A DNA stretch of 64,000 bases from Arenicellales bacterium (GTDB lineage Bacteria; Pseudomonadota; Gammaproteobacteria; Arenicellales; JAJDZL01). A model generated the notes under the pieces. That model had not been told where the DNA came from and searched no databases. It was given only the letters and a program-made list of their open reading frames with translations. Location of the stretch: contig OX638343.1 in assembly GCA_951813075.1 (NCBI GenBank), positions 1,585,999 to 1,649,998 of the forward strand. The letters run 5' to 3'. This document shows positions 55,011 through 64,000 of the stretch, in pieces; positions within the stretch are counted from its first letter, which is position 1; each line of letters opens with the position of its first letter. A program made the translations under genes and the position numbers.

Positions 55011-55790
55011 ATGTTGCGTCTCGTCACCCTAACCTGCTCCAACACTGAAATCGTTTGCTCCCTTGGATGTGGCGACCAAATTGTCGGTGTCGACAACCAC
55101 TCGGATTACCCGGAAGCGATTGTCTCAAAGCTACCTCGAGTGGGTCCCGACCTGAATATTGACATCGACGCGGTGACCGCACTCAAACCGGACCTGGTAC
55201 TGGCATCGTTAACTGTACCGGGGCACGAGGAAATCGTTGCTGGTCTTGAGGCTGCCGGACTGCCTTTTATCGCACCTGAACCGCTGAATCTTGAGGATGT
55301 TTACCAGAACATACAAACAATCGGGGACTTGCTGGACGTTTCCGCCCGCGCAGAGCATGTCGTAAACGAAATGCGTCAGACCATTCAATCACAGTCGGCT
55401 GTGGAATCTGGACCAAGCCTCATCGTTCAGTGGTGGCCCAAGCCCGTAATCGCACCTGGTAAGTTTTCGTGGGTGCAATATCTTATGGATGCGGCTGGAC
55501 TTGTCAACCCACTTGCGCAACGAAATGTAAAAAGCACACCACTGACCGATGAAGAAGTCAGAGATCTCAATCCAGATGCTGTTGTGATCTCCTGGTGCGG
55601 TGTGCAGTTTGACAAGTATCGGCCAAGAGTGGTTTATCGAAATCCACTATGGCAGGAAACAAACTTTGTCCGAAATCGGAATGTATTCCGGATTTCTGAA
55701 GCTCATCTTGGCCGACCGTCGCCTCGGCTCATGGATGGATTTACTGAACTGAAAAACATTGCCCGTCAACTCGATGTAAAAATGCAGTGA
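55011..55790 (+). CDS. BtuF-like helical-backbone metal/corrinoid-binding protein without signal peptide
   Basis: 259 residues matching the cobalamin/Fe-siderophore binding-protein fold: LTCSNTEIVCSLGCGDQIVGVDNHSDYP at the start, then ALKPDLVLASLTVPGHEEIVAGLEAAGLP, TIGDLLDV and a C-terminal lobe with DAVVISWCGVQ. It lacks an N-terminal signal peptide or lipobox, so it appears cytoplasmic, unlike BtuF itself. No permease or ATPase follows; it converges on the aminopeptidase gene. Stand-alone cytoplasmic members exist and may handle cobalamin inside the cell. A role in supplying corrinoid to the MttB-family enzyme is inference. Confidence 0.8.
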   Translation: MLRLVTLTCSNTEIVCSLGCGDQIVGVDNHSDYPEAIVSKLPRVGPDLNIDIDAVTALKPDLVLASLTVPGHEEIVAGLEAAGLPFIAPEPLNLEDVYQNIQTIGDLLDVSARAEHVVNEMRQTIQSQSAVESGPSLIVQWWPKPVIAPGKFSWVQYLMDAAGLVNPLAQRNVKSTPLTDEEVRDLNPDAVVISWCGVQFDKYRPRVVYRNPLWQETNFVRNRNVFRISEAHLGRPSPRLMDGFTELKNIARQLDVKMQ

Positions 55791-55798
55791 GTTGACAG

Positions 55799-57133
55799 TC
55801 AGGTATCCACCCATTCTGACAGGTCGACTTTTTCGGATTCTAGAACCGCTGTCAGCAACCTCTTGAAATCTATCGCGTCGCCGATACTGGCGAGTTCTCG
55901 AATCGAATGCATTGCAAATTGAGCGACACCGACATCCACAGTCCTGATCCCGATCTCCGATGCGACGATCGGACCGATCGTCGATCCGCAACGAATGTCG
56001 TTTCTCGATATAAAAATCTGATGTGGGAGATTGAGGTTTTCGCATTGTTTTCGTATGAAAGCAACCGATTCGCCGGATGAAGCATAGTTTTGGTTGGCAT
56101 TGACTTTAATCACCAAGCCATTGCCGATAATTGGAGCGTGCCGATCATCATGCTTGTGCGGGTAATTCGGATGAATGCCGTGCGCTCCATCGGCTGATAT
56201 GAGCAAGGATCGACGGATGACTGACGGATCAAGCCCGACCGACCTTCGAAGTACCGATGCGAGAAAAGGCCCACCAGCTCCGGAATCAGACACGCTACCG
56301 ACTTCTTCGTGGTCACTACAGACCAACATACAGAAATTGTCTGTTTGCGCTTCAGCGATTGCAATGGCGCCCGCATGACAACTCAATAGATTGTCAATTC
56401 TCGCACTGGAAATCAGCTTTTTGCCGGTACCAAAACATTCTGGAGGATTTACATCATACAGGCTCAGGTCATGTCCGAGCAAAGTTTGGCCGTTATATCC
56501 AGAATCCGTGATGTCATCCCCAGTGAAAAGAAGTTGTTCCAATGAATCCATATCGCCGGAAATCACAGGATTCAGATGAGTCTGACTATTGATTTCCTGA
56601 CGGGTATTCGCTTCCCGCTCCAGATGAATAGCAACGCTCGGTATGACAGCAACCGGATCCGCCTTGTGAATCAGACATTTTCTGACACTACGCTTCCCGT
56701 TATCGAAAAAAATTCGACCGGCGATGGAAAGATCTCGATCAAACCAGGTGCGCAAAAGGGGCGAACCGTAAACTTCCACGTTCAGCTGGTGGTATCCATG
56801 TCGCTGGAGAATTGGATTGGGTGCAAGTTTCAGACAAGGACTGTCGAGATGCGCTCCAATGGCTCGTATTCCTGCAGAATCAGCGGGGTTCTGTCCACAC
56901 CGAAATGCGATTAGGGAAGTGTCATTTCTGGTTACGTAATATCGTCCTCCGGGTTCGAGACTCCACTGTTCCTCTTCTACCAGACGTGTGAATCCAGCGC
57001 TCTCAAGAAAGTCGGCAAGACACCTTGACGCATGGTACGGTGAAGGTGAACGAAAAATGAAATCAAGGAGTGAGTTCCTGTAGTTATCCTCAGATTCTGC
57101 AGTCGCCTCAACTGTCGGATCAAAACGGTTCAT
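55799..57133 (-). CDS. apeB: M18 family aminopeptidase
   Basis: 444 residues. Di-zinc peptidase of the aspartyl aminopeptidase family. Metal and catalytic residues are visible in AIGAHLDSPCLKL (His, Asp), SARIDNLLSCHA (Asp), SDHEEVGSVSDSGAGGPF (Glu-Glu) and FAMHSIRELAS (His). Other landmarks are HGIHPNYPHKHDDRHAP and GPIVASEIGIRTVDVG. It removes N-terminal acidic residues from peptides in the cytoplasm and would complement the peptide importers. It follows ttcA by 9 bp on the same strand. Confidence 0.93.
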   Translation of the reverse strand: MNRFDPTVEATAESEDNYRNSLLDFIFRSPSPYHASRCLADFLESAGFTRLVEEEQWSLEPGGRYYVTRNDTSLIAFRCGQNPADSAGIRAIGAHLDSPCLKLAPNPILQRHGYHQLNVEVYGSPLLRTWFDRDLSIAGRIFFDNGKRSVRKCLIHKADPVAVIPSVAIHLEREANTRQEINSQTHLNPVISGDMDSLEQLLFTGDDITDSGYNGQTLLGHDLSLYDVNPPECFGTGKKLISSARIDNLLSCHAGAIAIAEAQTDNFCMLVCSDHEEVGSVSDSGAGGPFLASVLRRSVGLDPSVIRRSLLISADGAHGIHPNYPHKHDDRHAPIIGNGLVIKVNANQNYASSGESVAFIRKQCENLNLPHQIFISRNDIRCGSTIGPIVASEIGIRTVDVGVAQFAMHSIRELASIGDAIDFKRLLTAVLESEKVDLSEWVDT

Positions 57134-57142
57134 GTTATTGCT

Positions 57143-58003
57143 TTACTTTCTCCGTTCGAATGACTGAAAATCAAACAGATTCCGATCAGCCAGTTGTGAA
57201 GGCGCAACATTTTGCAGGCTTCGAAAAATATTCTCAACCCGGCCCGGATATTCCTTCTGCCACTGATTGAGCATTTTCTTGATTCTCACCCGCTCCAAAT
57301 TCTCCTGCGACCCACACAGGTTACAGGGAATTATTGGAAACTGTCGTTTTTGAGCATATTTCTCAATATCGGATTCTTTGCAGTAAGCCATCGGTCGGAT
57401 CACAATATTCCTCCCGTCATCGCTTTGTAGTTTGGGAGGCATGGCCTTGAATTTGCCACCATGGAACATATTCAGAAACAATGTTTCAACAATGTCATCG
57501 CGATGATGACCGAGCGCAATTTTGCTGAATCCGTGCTTTTCGGCAAAATTGTAGAGAATCCCTCTGCGAAGACGCGAGCACAGACCACACATCGTTTTGC
57601 CCTCTTCGATAACGTCACGCACGATACTGTAAGTATCCGCTTCAATAATGTGATAGGGAACATTCAGTGACTCGAGATATTGCGGCAACACATCATCTGG
57701 AAATCCGGGTTGCTTCTGGTCCAGATTGACCGCTTCAATATGGAAATGCACCGGAGCCCGCTGTTGAAGATTCTTAAGAATATCCAGCATGGTGTAGGAA
57801 TCCTTGCCGCCGGACAGACATACCATGATTCGGTCATTGTCCGAAATCATGCTGAAATCCCTGATCGCGTTTCCAACTTCCCGCTGCAGTCTCTTGCGAA
57901 TTTTGTTGTGGTTGTAGCGTTCCCGAGGCGAATCGAAATGCGGTGGAAGTACCGACTCAACGGAACTGACAGGTAAATCGCTCACAGAAAAAATTCTTGG
58001 CAA
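57143..58003 (-). CDS. ttcA: tRNA 2-thiocytidine(32) synthetase
   Basis: About 286 residues (280 if the GTG at 57985 is used). PP-loop ATPase motif SGGKDSYTM, Fe-S cysteines in [11 protein letters not shown] and [10 protein letters not shown], plus [15 protein letters not shown], all typical of TtcA. It thiolates cytidine 32 in certain tRNAs using ATP and a 4Fe-4S cluster. The frame starts with TTG 58003; the GTG six codons later is equally likely and no good ribosome binding site distinguishes them. It is followed by apeB after 9 bp. TA-rich sequence upstream (TATATA near 58010) could be the promoter. Confidence 0.94.
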   Translation of the reverse strand: MPRIFSVSDLPVSSVESVLPPHFDSPRERYNHNKIRKRLQREVGNAIRDFSMISDNDRIMVCLSGGKDSYTMLDILKNLQQRAPVHFHIEAVNLDQKQPGFPDDVLPQYLESLNVPYHIIEADTYSIVRDVIEEGKTMCGLCSRLRRGILYNFAEKHGFSKIALGHHRDDIVETLFLNMFHGGKFKAMPPKLQSDDGRNIVIRPMAYCKESDIEKYAQKRQFPIIPCNLCGSQENLERVRIKKMLNQWQKEYPGRVENIFRSLQNVAPSQLADRNLFDFQSFERRK

Positions 58004-58133
58004 AAATAAATATATAGGCTATATAAGCAGGCAAGTTGATCGCGTTCTGGTTGCTGGTATCGCAAGTTAGTGGAACGCACAACGACCATTTATTGTACGA
58101 TTAAAGCGATTTATACAGAAAGGAACTCGAAAT

Positions 58134-58616
58134 ATGCAATGGGTTGCGCTGGCCATCGTCTGCACCGCGTTGATCGTAGTAAGTTACTATTCTCCAAAAA
58201 TAGGGTTCAGCCTGCTAGGTGCAATTGGAGCGATTGTCGGTACGCTTTACTTTCTGAACCTCGATGAATCGGAAACTTCTAATTTTCCAATTGAAAGAGA
58301 ATCGGTACAGCTTGATGACGTGAATGCGCAGGAGTCTTATGGTGAAAGCTGGGATTATTCAGGGCGTGTGTCGAATTCTTCAGAGAAGGTGATTACCGAC
58401 GTTCTTATCAAGATAACATTGCGTGACTGCCCTGATGGTAGCGGAACTGTCAACGATGAATGTCCGATTATCGGTGAACAAGTTGATTTTGTCGCTATCA
58501 ATGTCCCACCCCGGCAAGCCAGAGATTTTCGGGATAATATCAGCTTCAAGAATGCAGTCCAAAAAGGTGTCCTGAATTGGAATTTCGAGTTGGTGGGTGT
58601 ACGAGTTACAGACTAG
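58134..58616 (+). CDS. Hypothetical membrane-anchored protein
   Basis: 160 residues. Two hydrophobic segments (about 3-18 and 25-43, GFSLLGAIGAIVGTLYFL) anchor it. The remaining 115 residues are soluble, with VSNSSEKVITDVLIKITLRDCPDG, CPIIGEQ and VPPRQARDFRDNISF, resembling a FxLYD-like or Ig-like domain with two cysteines that could pair. AAGGA precedes ATG 58134. It is divergent from ttcA and convergent with the giant helicase. I do not recognise a named family; the fold is a guess. Confidence 0.6.
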   Translation: MQWVALAIVCTALIVVSYYSPKIGFSLLGAIGAIVGTLYFLNLDESETSNFPIERESVQLDDVNAQESYGESWDYSGRVSNSSEKVITDVLIKITLRDCPDGSGTVNDECPIIGEQVDFVAINVPPRQARDFRDNISFKNAVQKGVLNWNFELVGVRVTD

Positions 58617-59017
58617 AATTGACAATTTCTTTGAAAACAGACTGGAGCCAGATACTTTACAAACTCCAGACTGACTCTGGCGGATCCCATGATTGCGGGT
58701 TTCTTAAAGTAATGATGTGGCCGGTGGAAAACTACCCTGACTCCGATACTTCCAAGCCGGTCCTCAACCTAGGATATGGAAATTATTGTTTGAATGTAAT
58801 AGGTCGCGGTTTTATTCGACAACTTACAATGCAAGACACTCTACACCTAGCTTGAGTGAAAAAAGATCACTTAGGATTGCAAAACTTTATTGAAACAAGT
58901 TCGATCAATTATGTCCGATATCTTGTATCAGCCAAAAGAATGACAAAGCCTAATAACAGTTACAGAATAATCTAGTTGTCAAATATGCTGTAGACTAGAT
59001 TCAGTGCTTGAAGGCAT
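58617..59017. other. Convergent intergenic region
   Basis: 401 bp without a supported gene. It has a CTGGAG/CTCCAG pair (58642-58676) and an 8-bp inverted repeat AATCTAGT/ACTAGATT (58969-58976, 58994-59001) just past the helicase stop, which may be a terminator for it. The 92-codon frame at 58577-58855 lacks a start context. Confidence 0.35.
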
Positions 59018-62000
59018 TTACTCGTCAAGCTCCCAATACGCCAATATACATTCTTCAAGATATTTACGGGTGTCTTTAGTAAGTCGTGTTAGTCCGACAA
59101 GACGTGCTAGATCTCGAACCATGTCATTCGAATTTTGCACCTCAGGATTGTCTTGAATTAATCCAAAGATCTGGGCTTGTGGAATGTCTCGAATCCTCCG
59201 ACGTAGATCAGACCGGAATGGTAACACCGAAACATAGCTATCCGGTTTCCAGATAAAGGTGCTGCCATTTTCTTCGTGGCATTGATTTGGCCCAAGACAG
59301 AGCAGGACTCGCTCGCGAATTCGTCGTCCGGCTCGTTGCCACCCATGTTTTCGAGCAATTCTCCGAAAAAGTTCGCTGTCTCGAAGTGGACCATACAAAG
59401 TAACAATCTCGGAAACAAGCCCTTTCAGCGTCGGCACGTAAGAGTCCTCGAAAAACACGTCTGGGTCGAAATTCTGTTCGTCCAATTCACCATTACCGTA
59501 TCGACTGCTGTTGTCTGAATCGTGCAACGAATCATCTGCCAATGGGCGATGCATTTCTTCTCCTTCTCGCGAAAGAGAGACTGTCTCATCCGAGTCGAGA
59601 AGGCTTTCCTTAATTTGTTCATTTTCTTTATTTTGTTCATTCTCAATTATCTGTTGCCTTCGATCGCGGTCCAGCAAATCCCGTAGCTGATTGTCTAGGC
59701 GATTAAGTGATTCTTGTTCACGCATGAACCAGTCGGTAGACCAAATTCGCAAGATCTCCCAGCCGAGGTTGCGAAGAATAGATTCTCGAATCTGATCGCG
59801 GTCGCGGGCTGTTGCAGATCGATGATAGGTAGCACCATCGCATTCAATTCCCGCAATGTATACTCCCGCCTTGTCAGGATGAACTACAGCAAGATCGATA
59901 CGAAAACCCGAGACGCCAATTTGTGTTCTAACCTCCCATCCTTTGTGGCTCAATCCATCAGCCACCGATATTTCAAATGGATTTTCAGCGTCCCCAAGAG
60001 AACCATGATCCATACCGGCAAGTGCTGATGATCCCGTTGCAGCGTAGAGTAAAAAGTTCTTAAGGTGCATGACTCCCAAGCCTTTTGCTCGATTGGTATC
60101 GATTTTGTCTGCCGTGATGGATGAGAATACATGCAATTCTGCCCGAGCCCTTGTAACAGCTACATTCAAACGTTTTTCTCCACCTTCGTTATTTATTGCA
60201 CCAAATGACATTGACATTTTCCCCGTCGCGTCTGGTCCGAAGGTGATCGAAAAAAGCATCACGTCGCGTTCGTCACCCTGGATATTTTCAAGATTCTTCA
60301 CAATCGTCGGTTCTTCGCGCTCGTCTTCAAAAAACCACTCTAAAGTCGGGTTATTTTTTCGTTCTGCATCCAAGAGATCTAAAATCAACTCCTGCTGCTG
60401 TGAGTTGAACGTAATGACGCCGAGAGTCGGACGTTCAGTTTCGTTCTCAACTAGCCATGAATTCATTCTTTCAACTGCCAGTCTTACAATTTCTCTCGCC
60501 TCAATTACGTTCGTGCGACTTTTCCCTCGCTCATAGACACCTTTTACGAAGTGAAAATGCACCGCGCCAGATTGCGTTCTTGGGGATGGAAAGGTAATAA
60601 GTTGATTGGAATAGTAGTGATAGTTTGAAAAAGTTATGAGCGATTCATCTCTACTGCGGTAGTGCCAGTTCAGTTTCTGCAAGGGAAGACCAGCCACAGT
60701 TACTTCGTCCAAGATACTGGGAAGATCCGTCTCGTGAAGGGCTACCTCTTCATCGTAGTCGTCTGTTCGACCAAAAAAGTTGGTTGGTGGCAGTTGCTTT
60801 GGATCACCTACAATGATTGATTGACGCGCCCGCGCGATAGTGCCGATAGCGTCCCATGTAGTAATCTGCGAGGCTTCGTCAAAAATGACGATGTCGAATA
60901 ATGCCTGATCAGGAGGCAGATATTGAGCAACAGATAAAGGTGACATCAACACGCAAGGCGTCAGTCGCGTAAACGTTTCCGACATTTCGCCGAGAAGTTG
61001 ACGTATTGATATTCTTGGGCGTTGCAATCCAAGCTGATGCCTTAGAATACCTAGCTCAGATTTTCGAGCAACCCCCTCCTTACTAGGCAACCCATGCGAC
61101 ACTTTGAGCCGAACTTGTCTTGAGGCGAGTCGTTGGACATTTTCAACCAAGTCACGGAACTGATGAATTCGACCATTGTGCTCCCAATGTGAAAAATTAC
61201 GGAGGATATAACTGTTATCCAGCGAAAGAGGCAACCACCACCGGAAATAAGCAACCCGAAACGCGGATTTAGCGTCAAAACTTGCGCCGTTCTGCAAGGC
61301 TTCAATAAGCGGACTGAGCCCCCGCTCTTCTGCTACCTTGCGTATTCGCACCCATTTGACCCAGTCCTGGAGGTGCTCCACCTCAGTTTTCAATTCATTC
61401 AGTGCTGAAAGAATGTCTGTTAGCGATTGCGCATCCAATTGACCGCCTGCTTTATTGCAATAGGTGGCCAACGCTTTCGAGTAGTGAGATTCCGCTGCCT
61501 GAAAATCAGCAGCTCTTAGGGCAATCGTGGTGCTTTCACCTCCCTTAGCAGCTAAATTATGCAACGCAATCGGTGTCTCACCCTCTGTTCTCAATTCCCT
61601 CATGACATCTCGAAATGACGTATGCAAATCTCGAGCGAGAGAGATATATGCACGAAAGTTTTTTAGATCGCTTTGTGCACCTTGAAATTTGGAAAGTTTT
61701 GATAATGGATTGTTGTCGATATCTAAAATTATTTTTTGAAGGGCTAGGATCGGTGCAAGTTCGGTTGTAGGATTAGACTTTCCGCTGTCAGCATAACTCT
61801 GCAACAACTTCCTCACCCTACGTCGCCCGAGTGTAGAAAACGGCCAAACCTTAGCATTCGCTCGACGCCAATCGAGGTCCATCTCTTTTACCGGAATAAG
61901 TGGAATGTCGTCATCTTTATAAGTAGCACTGAGACGGTGCTTTTCGCTAAGGTAGCTCTCAACCTCCTTTTCAAACCCATCCAAGCCTAAAGCAATCTCT

Positions 62001-64000
62001 TCAAATTGTTCATCTAGAGCGATCAAATAGTCTTCCTCTGCTGTTTGTTCGATAGATTTGGCTAAACTAGAAAGCATCGCTTGACGGCTCTCCGACATAT
62101 CAGGATCCGACACGAGGCCCACAGTCTCTTCCAACGCGCGACACGAATCAGCAAACATTCTTGTCGCTTCAATTAATTTATCGGTGCACCGAATCAAATC
62201 GGACCGCCAGCTAAACGACCACTCTGTGTGCTCAACCGAGTCCAGAGCAGGACGCTCTGAAATTACTGAATATGTCAAACCCACCCGTTCGGCCAGACCT
62301 TCTAAATTCTCATAACTCTCGCGGTCGTGAGTGTCATGGGTTGGAAATGACAAATCAAAATCAGCAGCTTGACCCGAGACGAATCCAATCGCGTCAAAAA
62401 TGCTGAATCCATGACTGCCGTGCTTGTGCAACTCTACAACATAATTGTTCAATTCATCTCGCTTGACACTTAGTTCAGACGTGAGCCGAAGCCATTCCTG
62501 ATTTGTGTCGTCTGCTTGACGATCCCACGCCTGTCCCAGTTGCTTGAGTACCGACTTGCGCTCAGTCTTATTGGAATGCAGTTCCAAGCAAGAGTCTGCT
62601 AACCCACAAGCTTTCAGTCGACGATGCACAACGTTCAGAGCTGCAGATTTCTCCGCCACAAAAAGCACCGTTTTACCTTTAGCTAAACAATGTGCCATCA
62701 TGTTAGCAATCGTCTGACTTTTGCCTGTTCCAGGCGGCCCAATTACAACGAAATCTTTTCCTTTGTCTGCGGCTACAACAGCTGAGAGCTGAGAACTGTC
62801 GGCAGGCATTGGTGTGAACAGATCAACTAGTGAAACATGGTAGTCGATGTGGCACGGTTTTGGTATGTCACCACCAAGTGTTTCTAACGGCTCAGTTGGG
62901 TTGTCAATCAGGTGCCGAACTAGCCGATTATTGCGTAGACTGTCAGTTCGTTCAACTAAATCTTTCCACATCAGATACTTGGCGAACGAAAAGGTAGAGA
63001 TTGCAATGTCTTCTGTTACTTCAAAATGGGGAACATTCCGCACTGCATTGCGCATCACTCCAAAAACACGAGCGATATCGACACCTGATTCATCCATTGG
63101 AAGGTCTCCTCGCAACTCCGGGACTCGAAGCTCAAAATCCTGCTCCAATAACTGAAGTAGAGTTTCGTTGAACCGAATTTCATCCTCGTGATGTGACAGA
63201 TAGTAACTTGATTGAGCCGACCGACGATTCAACTTAATCGGCATTAGCAACAACGGTGCTCGATAAGTGCGTGTTTCGTTGCGCCTCTTCCACCTCAAAA
63301 AACCAACCGACATAAATAACGTATTCGCGCCTCCTTCCGCTAAATCGGAGCGGGCTTTCCGATAAAGCACAATTAATCGACCTATCATTTCTTTTTCTGG
63401 TGCTATCGTACACACTTCCTTTCTATGAAATGCCTCCTTTACGTAGTCAGCGTAGATGTCGCTGCCAGTTTCTTTCTGGTAAGCATCCCTATCTCGGTTT
63501 CCTAGGGGATTTTCTTCGGTAAGTGAAACTATTTTGAATCGTTTGCCATCGGCCAATGCATCCTCCAAAGCGGGAACGTCGGGGCAAACTAAACTCAGCG
63601 TCTGCTTAGTTTGAGAAAAATTCAGGAGACGATTCCGCAACGAAAGGTCAAGCAGTTTCTTCTGCCATCGCTGGACCCTATCATCGGCAGTCTGTGGAAG
63701 TTCTTCGGTGGTCTCAAAAGGAAGCTGTTCCAATTCAGGTGGAATTACTGGTAATGGTACGGAAACAGTCTTATCCTGTGGTTGCTCAATTTCTTGATCC
63801 ACATCATGGTAACTGGAGAGTGGACGAATTCCCGCAGATCTCGCGCGTGCGATGTCAATTGCCCAGAGAAATTCAGGTTCTCGCTCTTCACTCAACTGCT
63901 GTCTCGCAACTGAAACAGCGTGGTTGAAGTCAACATTTGGTCGCCGTGTCACCAGAGTCGTTTCGAAAGGAATAAATTCTCGTGCCACCGTAGCTTTGCG
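59018..64000 (-). CDS. Giant DUF4011 / SF1 helicase / Vsr-like nuclease / DUF3320 protein (N-terminus may lie beyond window)
   Basis: At least 1,656 residues in an uninterrupted frame that is still open at 64000; the GTG at 63988 is only the first possible start in view, and family members are often longer. In order: DUF4011 (WQKKLLDLSLRNRLLNF near residue 107), SF1 helicase with Walker A GPPGTGKSQT near 415, DIVIFDEASQI near 1034, NWHYRSRDE, and NVAVTRARAELHVF near 1270. Then a nuclease of the MTES_1575/Vsr-like type, FRIDLAVV and IECDGATYHRSATARDRDQIR to IWSTDWF (about 1370-1420), and a DUF3320-type end (about 1520-1560). Similar proteins have been linked to phage defence. Exact role unproven. 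Single gene, convergent with a hypothetical membrane protein. Confidence 0.87.
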   Translation of the reverse strand, partial: RKATVAREFIPFETTLVTRRPNVDFNHAVSVARQQLSEEREPEFLWAIDIARARSAGIRPLSSYHDVDQEIEQPQDKTVSVPLPVIPPELEQLPFETTEELPQTADDRVQRWQKKLLDLSLRNRLLNFSQTKQTLSLVCPDVPALEDALADGKRFKIVSLTEENPLGNRDRDAYQKETGSDIYADYVKEAFHRKEVCTIAPEKEMIGRLIVLYRKARSDLAEGGANTLFMSVGFLRWKRRNETRTYRAPLLLMPIKLNRRSAQSSYYLSHHEDEIRFNETLLQLLEQDFELRVPELRGDLPMDESGVDIARVFGVMRNAVRNVPHFEVTEDIAISTFSFAKYLMWKDLVERTDSLRNNRLVRHLIDNPTEPLETLGGDIPKPCHIDYHVSLVDLFTPMPADSSQLSAVVAADKGKDFVVIGPPGTGKSQTIANMMAHCLAKGKTVLFVAEKSAALNVVHRRLKACGLADSCLELHSNKTERKSVLKQLGQAWDRQADDTNQEWLRLTSELSVKRDELNNYVVELHKHGSHGFSIFDAIGFVSGQAADFDLSFPTHDTHDRESYENLEGLAERVGLTYSVISERPALDSVEHTEWSFSWRSDLIRCTDKLIEATRMFADSCRALEETVGLVSDPDMSESRQAMLSSLAKSIEQTAEEDYLIALDEQFEEIALGLDGFEKEVESYLSEKHRLSATYKDDDIPLIPVKEMDLDWRRANAKVWPFSTLGRRRVRKLLQSYADSGKSNPTTELAPILALQKIILDIDNNPLSKLSKFQGAQSDLKNFRAYISLARDLHTSFRDVMRELRTEGETPIALHNLAAKGGESTTIALRAADFQAAESHYSKALATYCNKAGGQLDAQSLTDILSALNELKTEVEHLQDWVKWVRIRKVAEERGLSPLIEALQNGASFDAKSAFRVAYFRWWLPLSLDNSYILRNFSHWEHNGRIHQFRDLVENVQRLASRQVRLKVSHGLPSKEGVARKSELGILRHQLGLQRPRISIRQLLGEMSETFTRLTPCVLMSPLSVAQYLPPDQALFDIVIFDEASQITTWDAIGTIARARQSIIVGDPKQLPPTNFFGRTDDYDEEVALHETDLPSILDEVTVAGLPLQKLNWHYRSRDESLITFSNYHYYSNQLITFPSPRTQSGAVHFHFVKGVYERGKSRTNVIEAREIVRLAVERMNSWLVENETERPTLGVITFNSQQQELILDLLDAERKNNPTLEWFFEDEREEPTIVKNLENIQGDERDVMLFSITFGPDATGKMSMSFGAINNEGGEKRLNVAVTRARAELHVFSSITADKIDTNRAKGLGVMHLKNFLLYAATGSSALAGMDHGSLGDAENPFEISVADGLSHKGWEVRTQIGVSGFRIDLAVVHPDKAGVYIAGIECDGATYHRSATARDRDQIRESILRNLGWEILRIWSTDWFMREQESLNRLDNQLRDLLDRDRRQQIIENEQNKENEQIKESLLDSDETVSLSREGEEMHRPLADDSLHDSDNSSRYGNGELDEQNFDPDVFFEDSYVPTLKGLVSEIVTLYGPLRDSELFRRIARKHGWQRAGRRIRERVLLCLGPNQCHEENGSTFIWKPDSYVSVLPFRSDLRRRIRDIPQAQIFGLIQDNPEVQNSNDMVRDLARLVGLTRLTKDTRKYLEECILAYWELDE

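Noticed and set aside
1..64000. CRISPR array, rRNA, tRNA or intact insertion sequence
   Set aside because: No regularly spaced repeats, rRNA signatures, tRNA cloverleaf or transposase was seen on either strand.

Overview
The window looks like a chromosomal segment of a free-living, probably marine, heterotrophic gammaproteobacterium. The evidence is a run of gammaproteobacterial housekeeping genes (mrcA-aroK-aroB, folB/plsY/tsaD, rpe/trpE, a Do-type protease, nadA-hemH, lipA, ttcA, an M18 aminopeptidase) together with many uptake systems for amino acids and peptides and a methylated-amine/betaine catabolic cluster. I cannot name a genus. No rRNA, tRNA, CRISPR array or intact insertion sequence was recognised.

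Layout. 1-6 kb: 3' end of topA, a conserved hypothetical, PBP1A (mrcA), then aroK-aroB. 5.8-9.5 kb: a small accessory patch holding a DUF3883 nuclease-like gene, a pteridine reductase and a HEPN (AbiU2-like) gene bracketed by two diverged direct repeats of about 365 bp, ending at folB. 9.8-24.2 kb: plsY; tsaD; a bacterial voltage-gated Na+-type channel whose TTG start lies 4 nt after trpE; trpE; rpe; a Do-family protease; then nadA-hemH-AddB-like-AddA-like, in which every junction is a 4-bp overlap, behind a clear sigma70-type promoter. 24.5-27.8 kb: lipA with a DUF3604 gene. 28.1-35.1 kb: a peptide-type ABC operon (binding protein, permease, a permease-ATPase fusion, ATPase) that ends in its own GntR/FCD regulator. 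A 32-bp perfect palindrome lies between it and the divergent DUF1028 gene. 35.1-40.1 kb: a decayed peroxidase-related (AhpD-like) pseudogene, a large hairpin and two tandem 42-bp palindromic units, then aapJQMP (general L-amino-acid transporter). 40.3-46.3 kb: a second peptide-type ABC operon (Tat-exported binding protein, two permeases, double ATPase) and a FAA-family hydrolase. 46.6-53.5 kb: an MDR oxidoreductase, an MttB-family (non-pyrrolysine) methyltransferase, a small secreted acidic protein, a UMF1-type MFS permease, a dimethylglycine/sarcosine dehydrogenase-like flavoprotein and a 50-residue ORF in its leader. 53.8-54.6 kb: a DUF1778/GNAT toxin-antitoxin pair. 55-58 kb: a BtuF-like metal/corrinoid-binding protein without a signal peptide, the M18 aminopeptidase and ttcA. 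58.1-64 kb: a small membrane protein and a giant DUF4011/SF1 helicase/Vsr-like nuclease/DUF3320 protein that runs off the window.

How it fits together. The catabolic part looks like a scavenging lifestyle: amino acids (Aap), peptides or related compounds (two Opp/Dpp systems) and N-methylated glycines (MttB-family plus dimethylglycine dehydrogenase-like, with a corrinoid-type binding protein close by). The accessory content (HEPN gene between repeats, DUF3883 nuclease, toxin-antitoxin pair, DUF4011 helicase-nuclease) is defence- or stress-like but scattered rather than one island. The best candidates for something undescribed are the repeat-HEPN-repeat unit, the small ORF ahead of the dimethylglycine dehydrogenase gene, and the tandem operator before aapJ. 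All functional calls come from reading motifs by eye; no database search was run.
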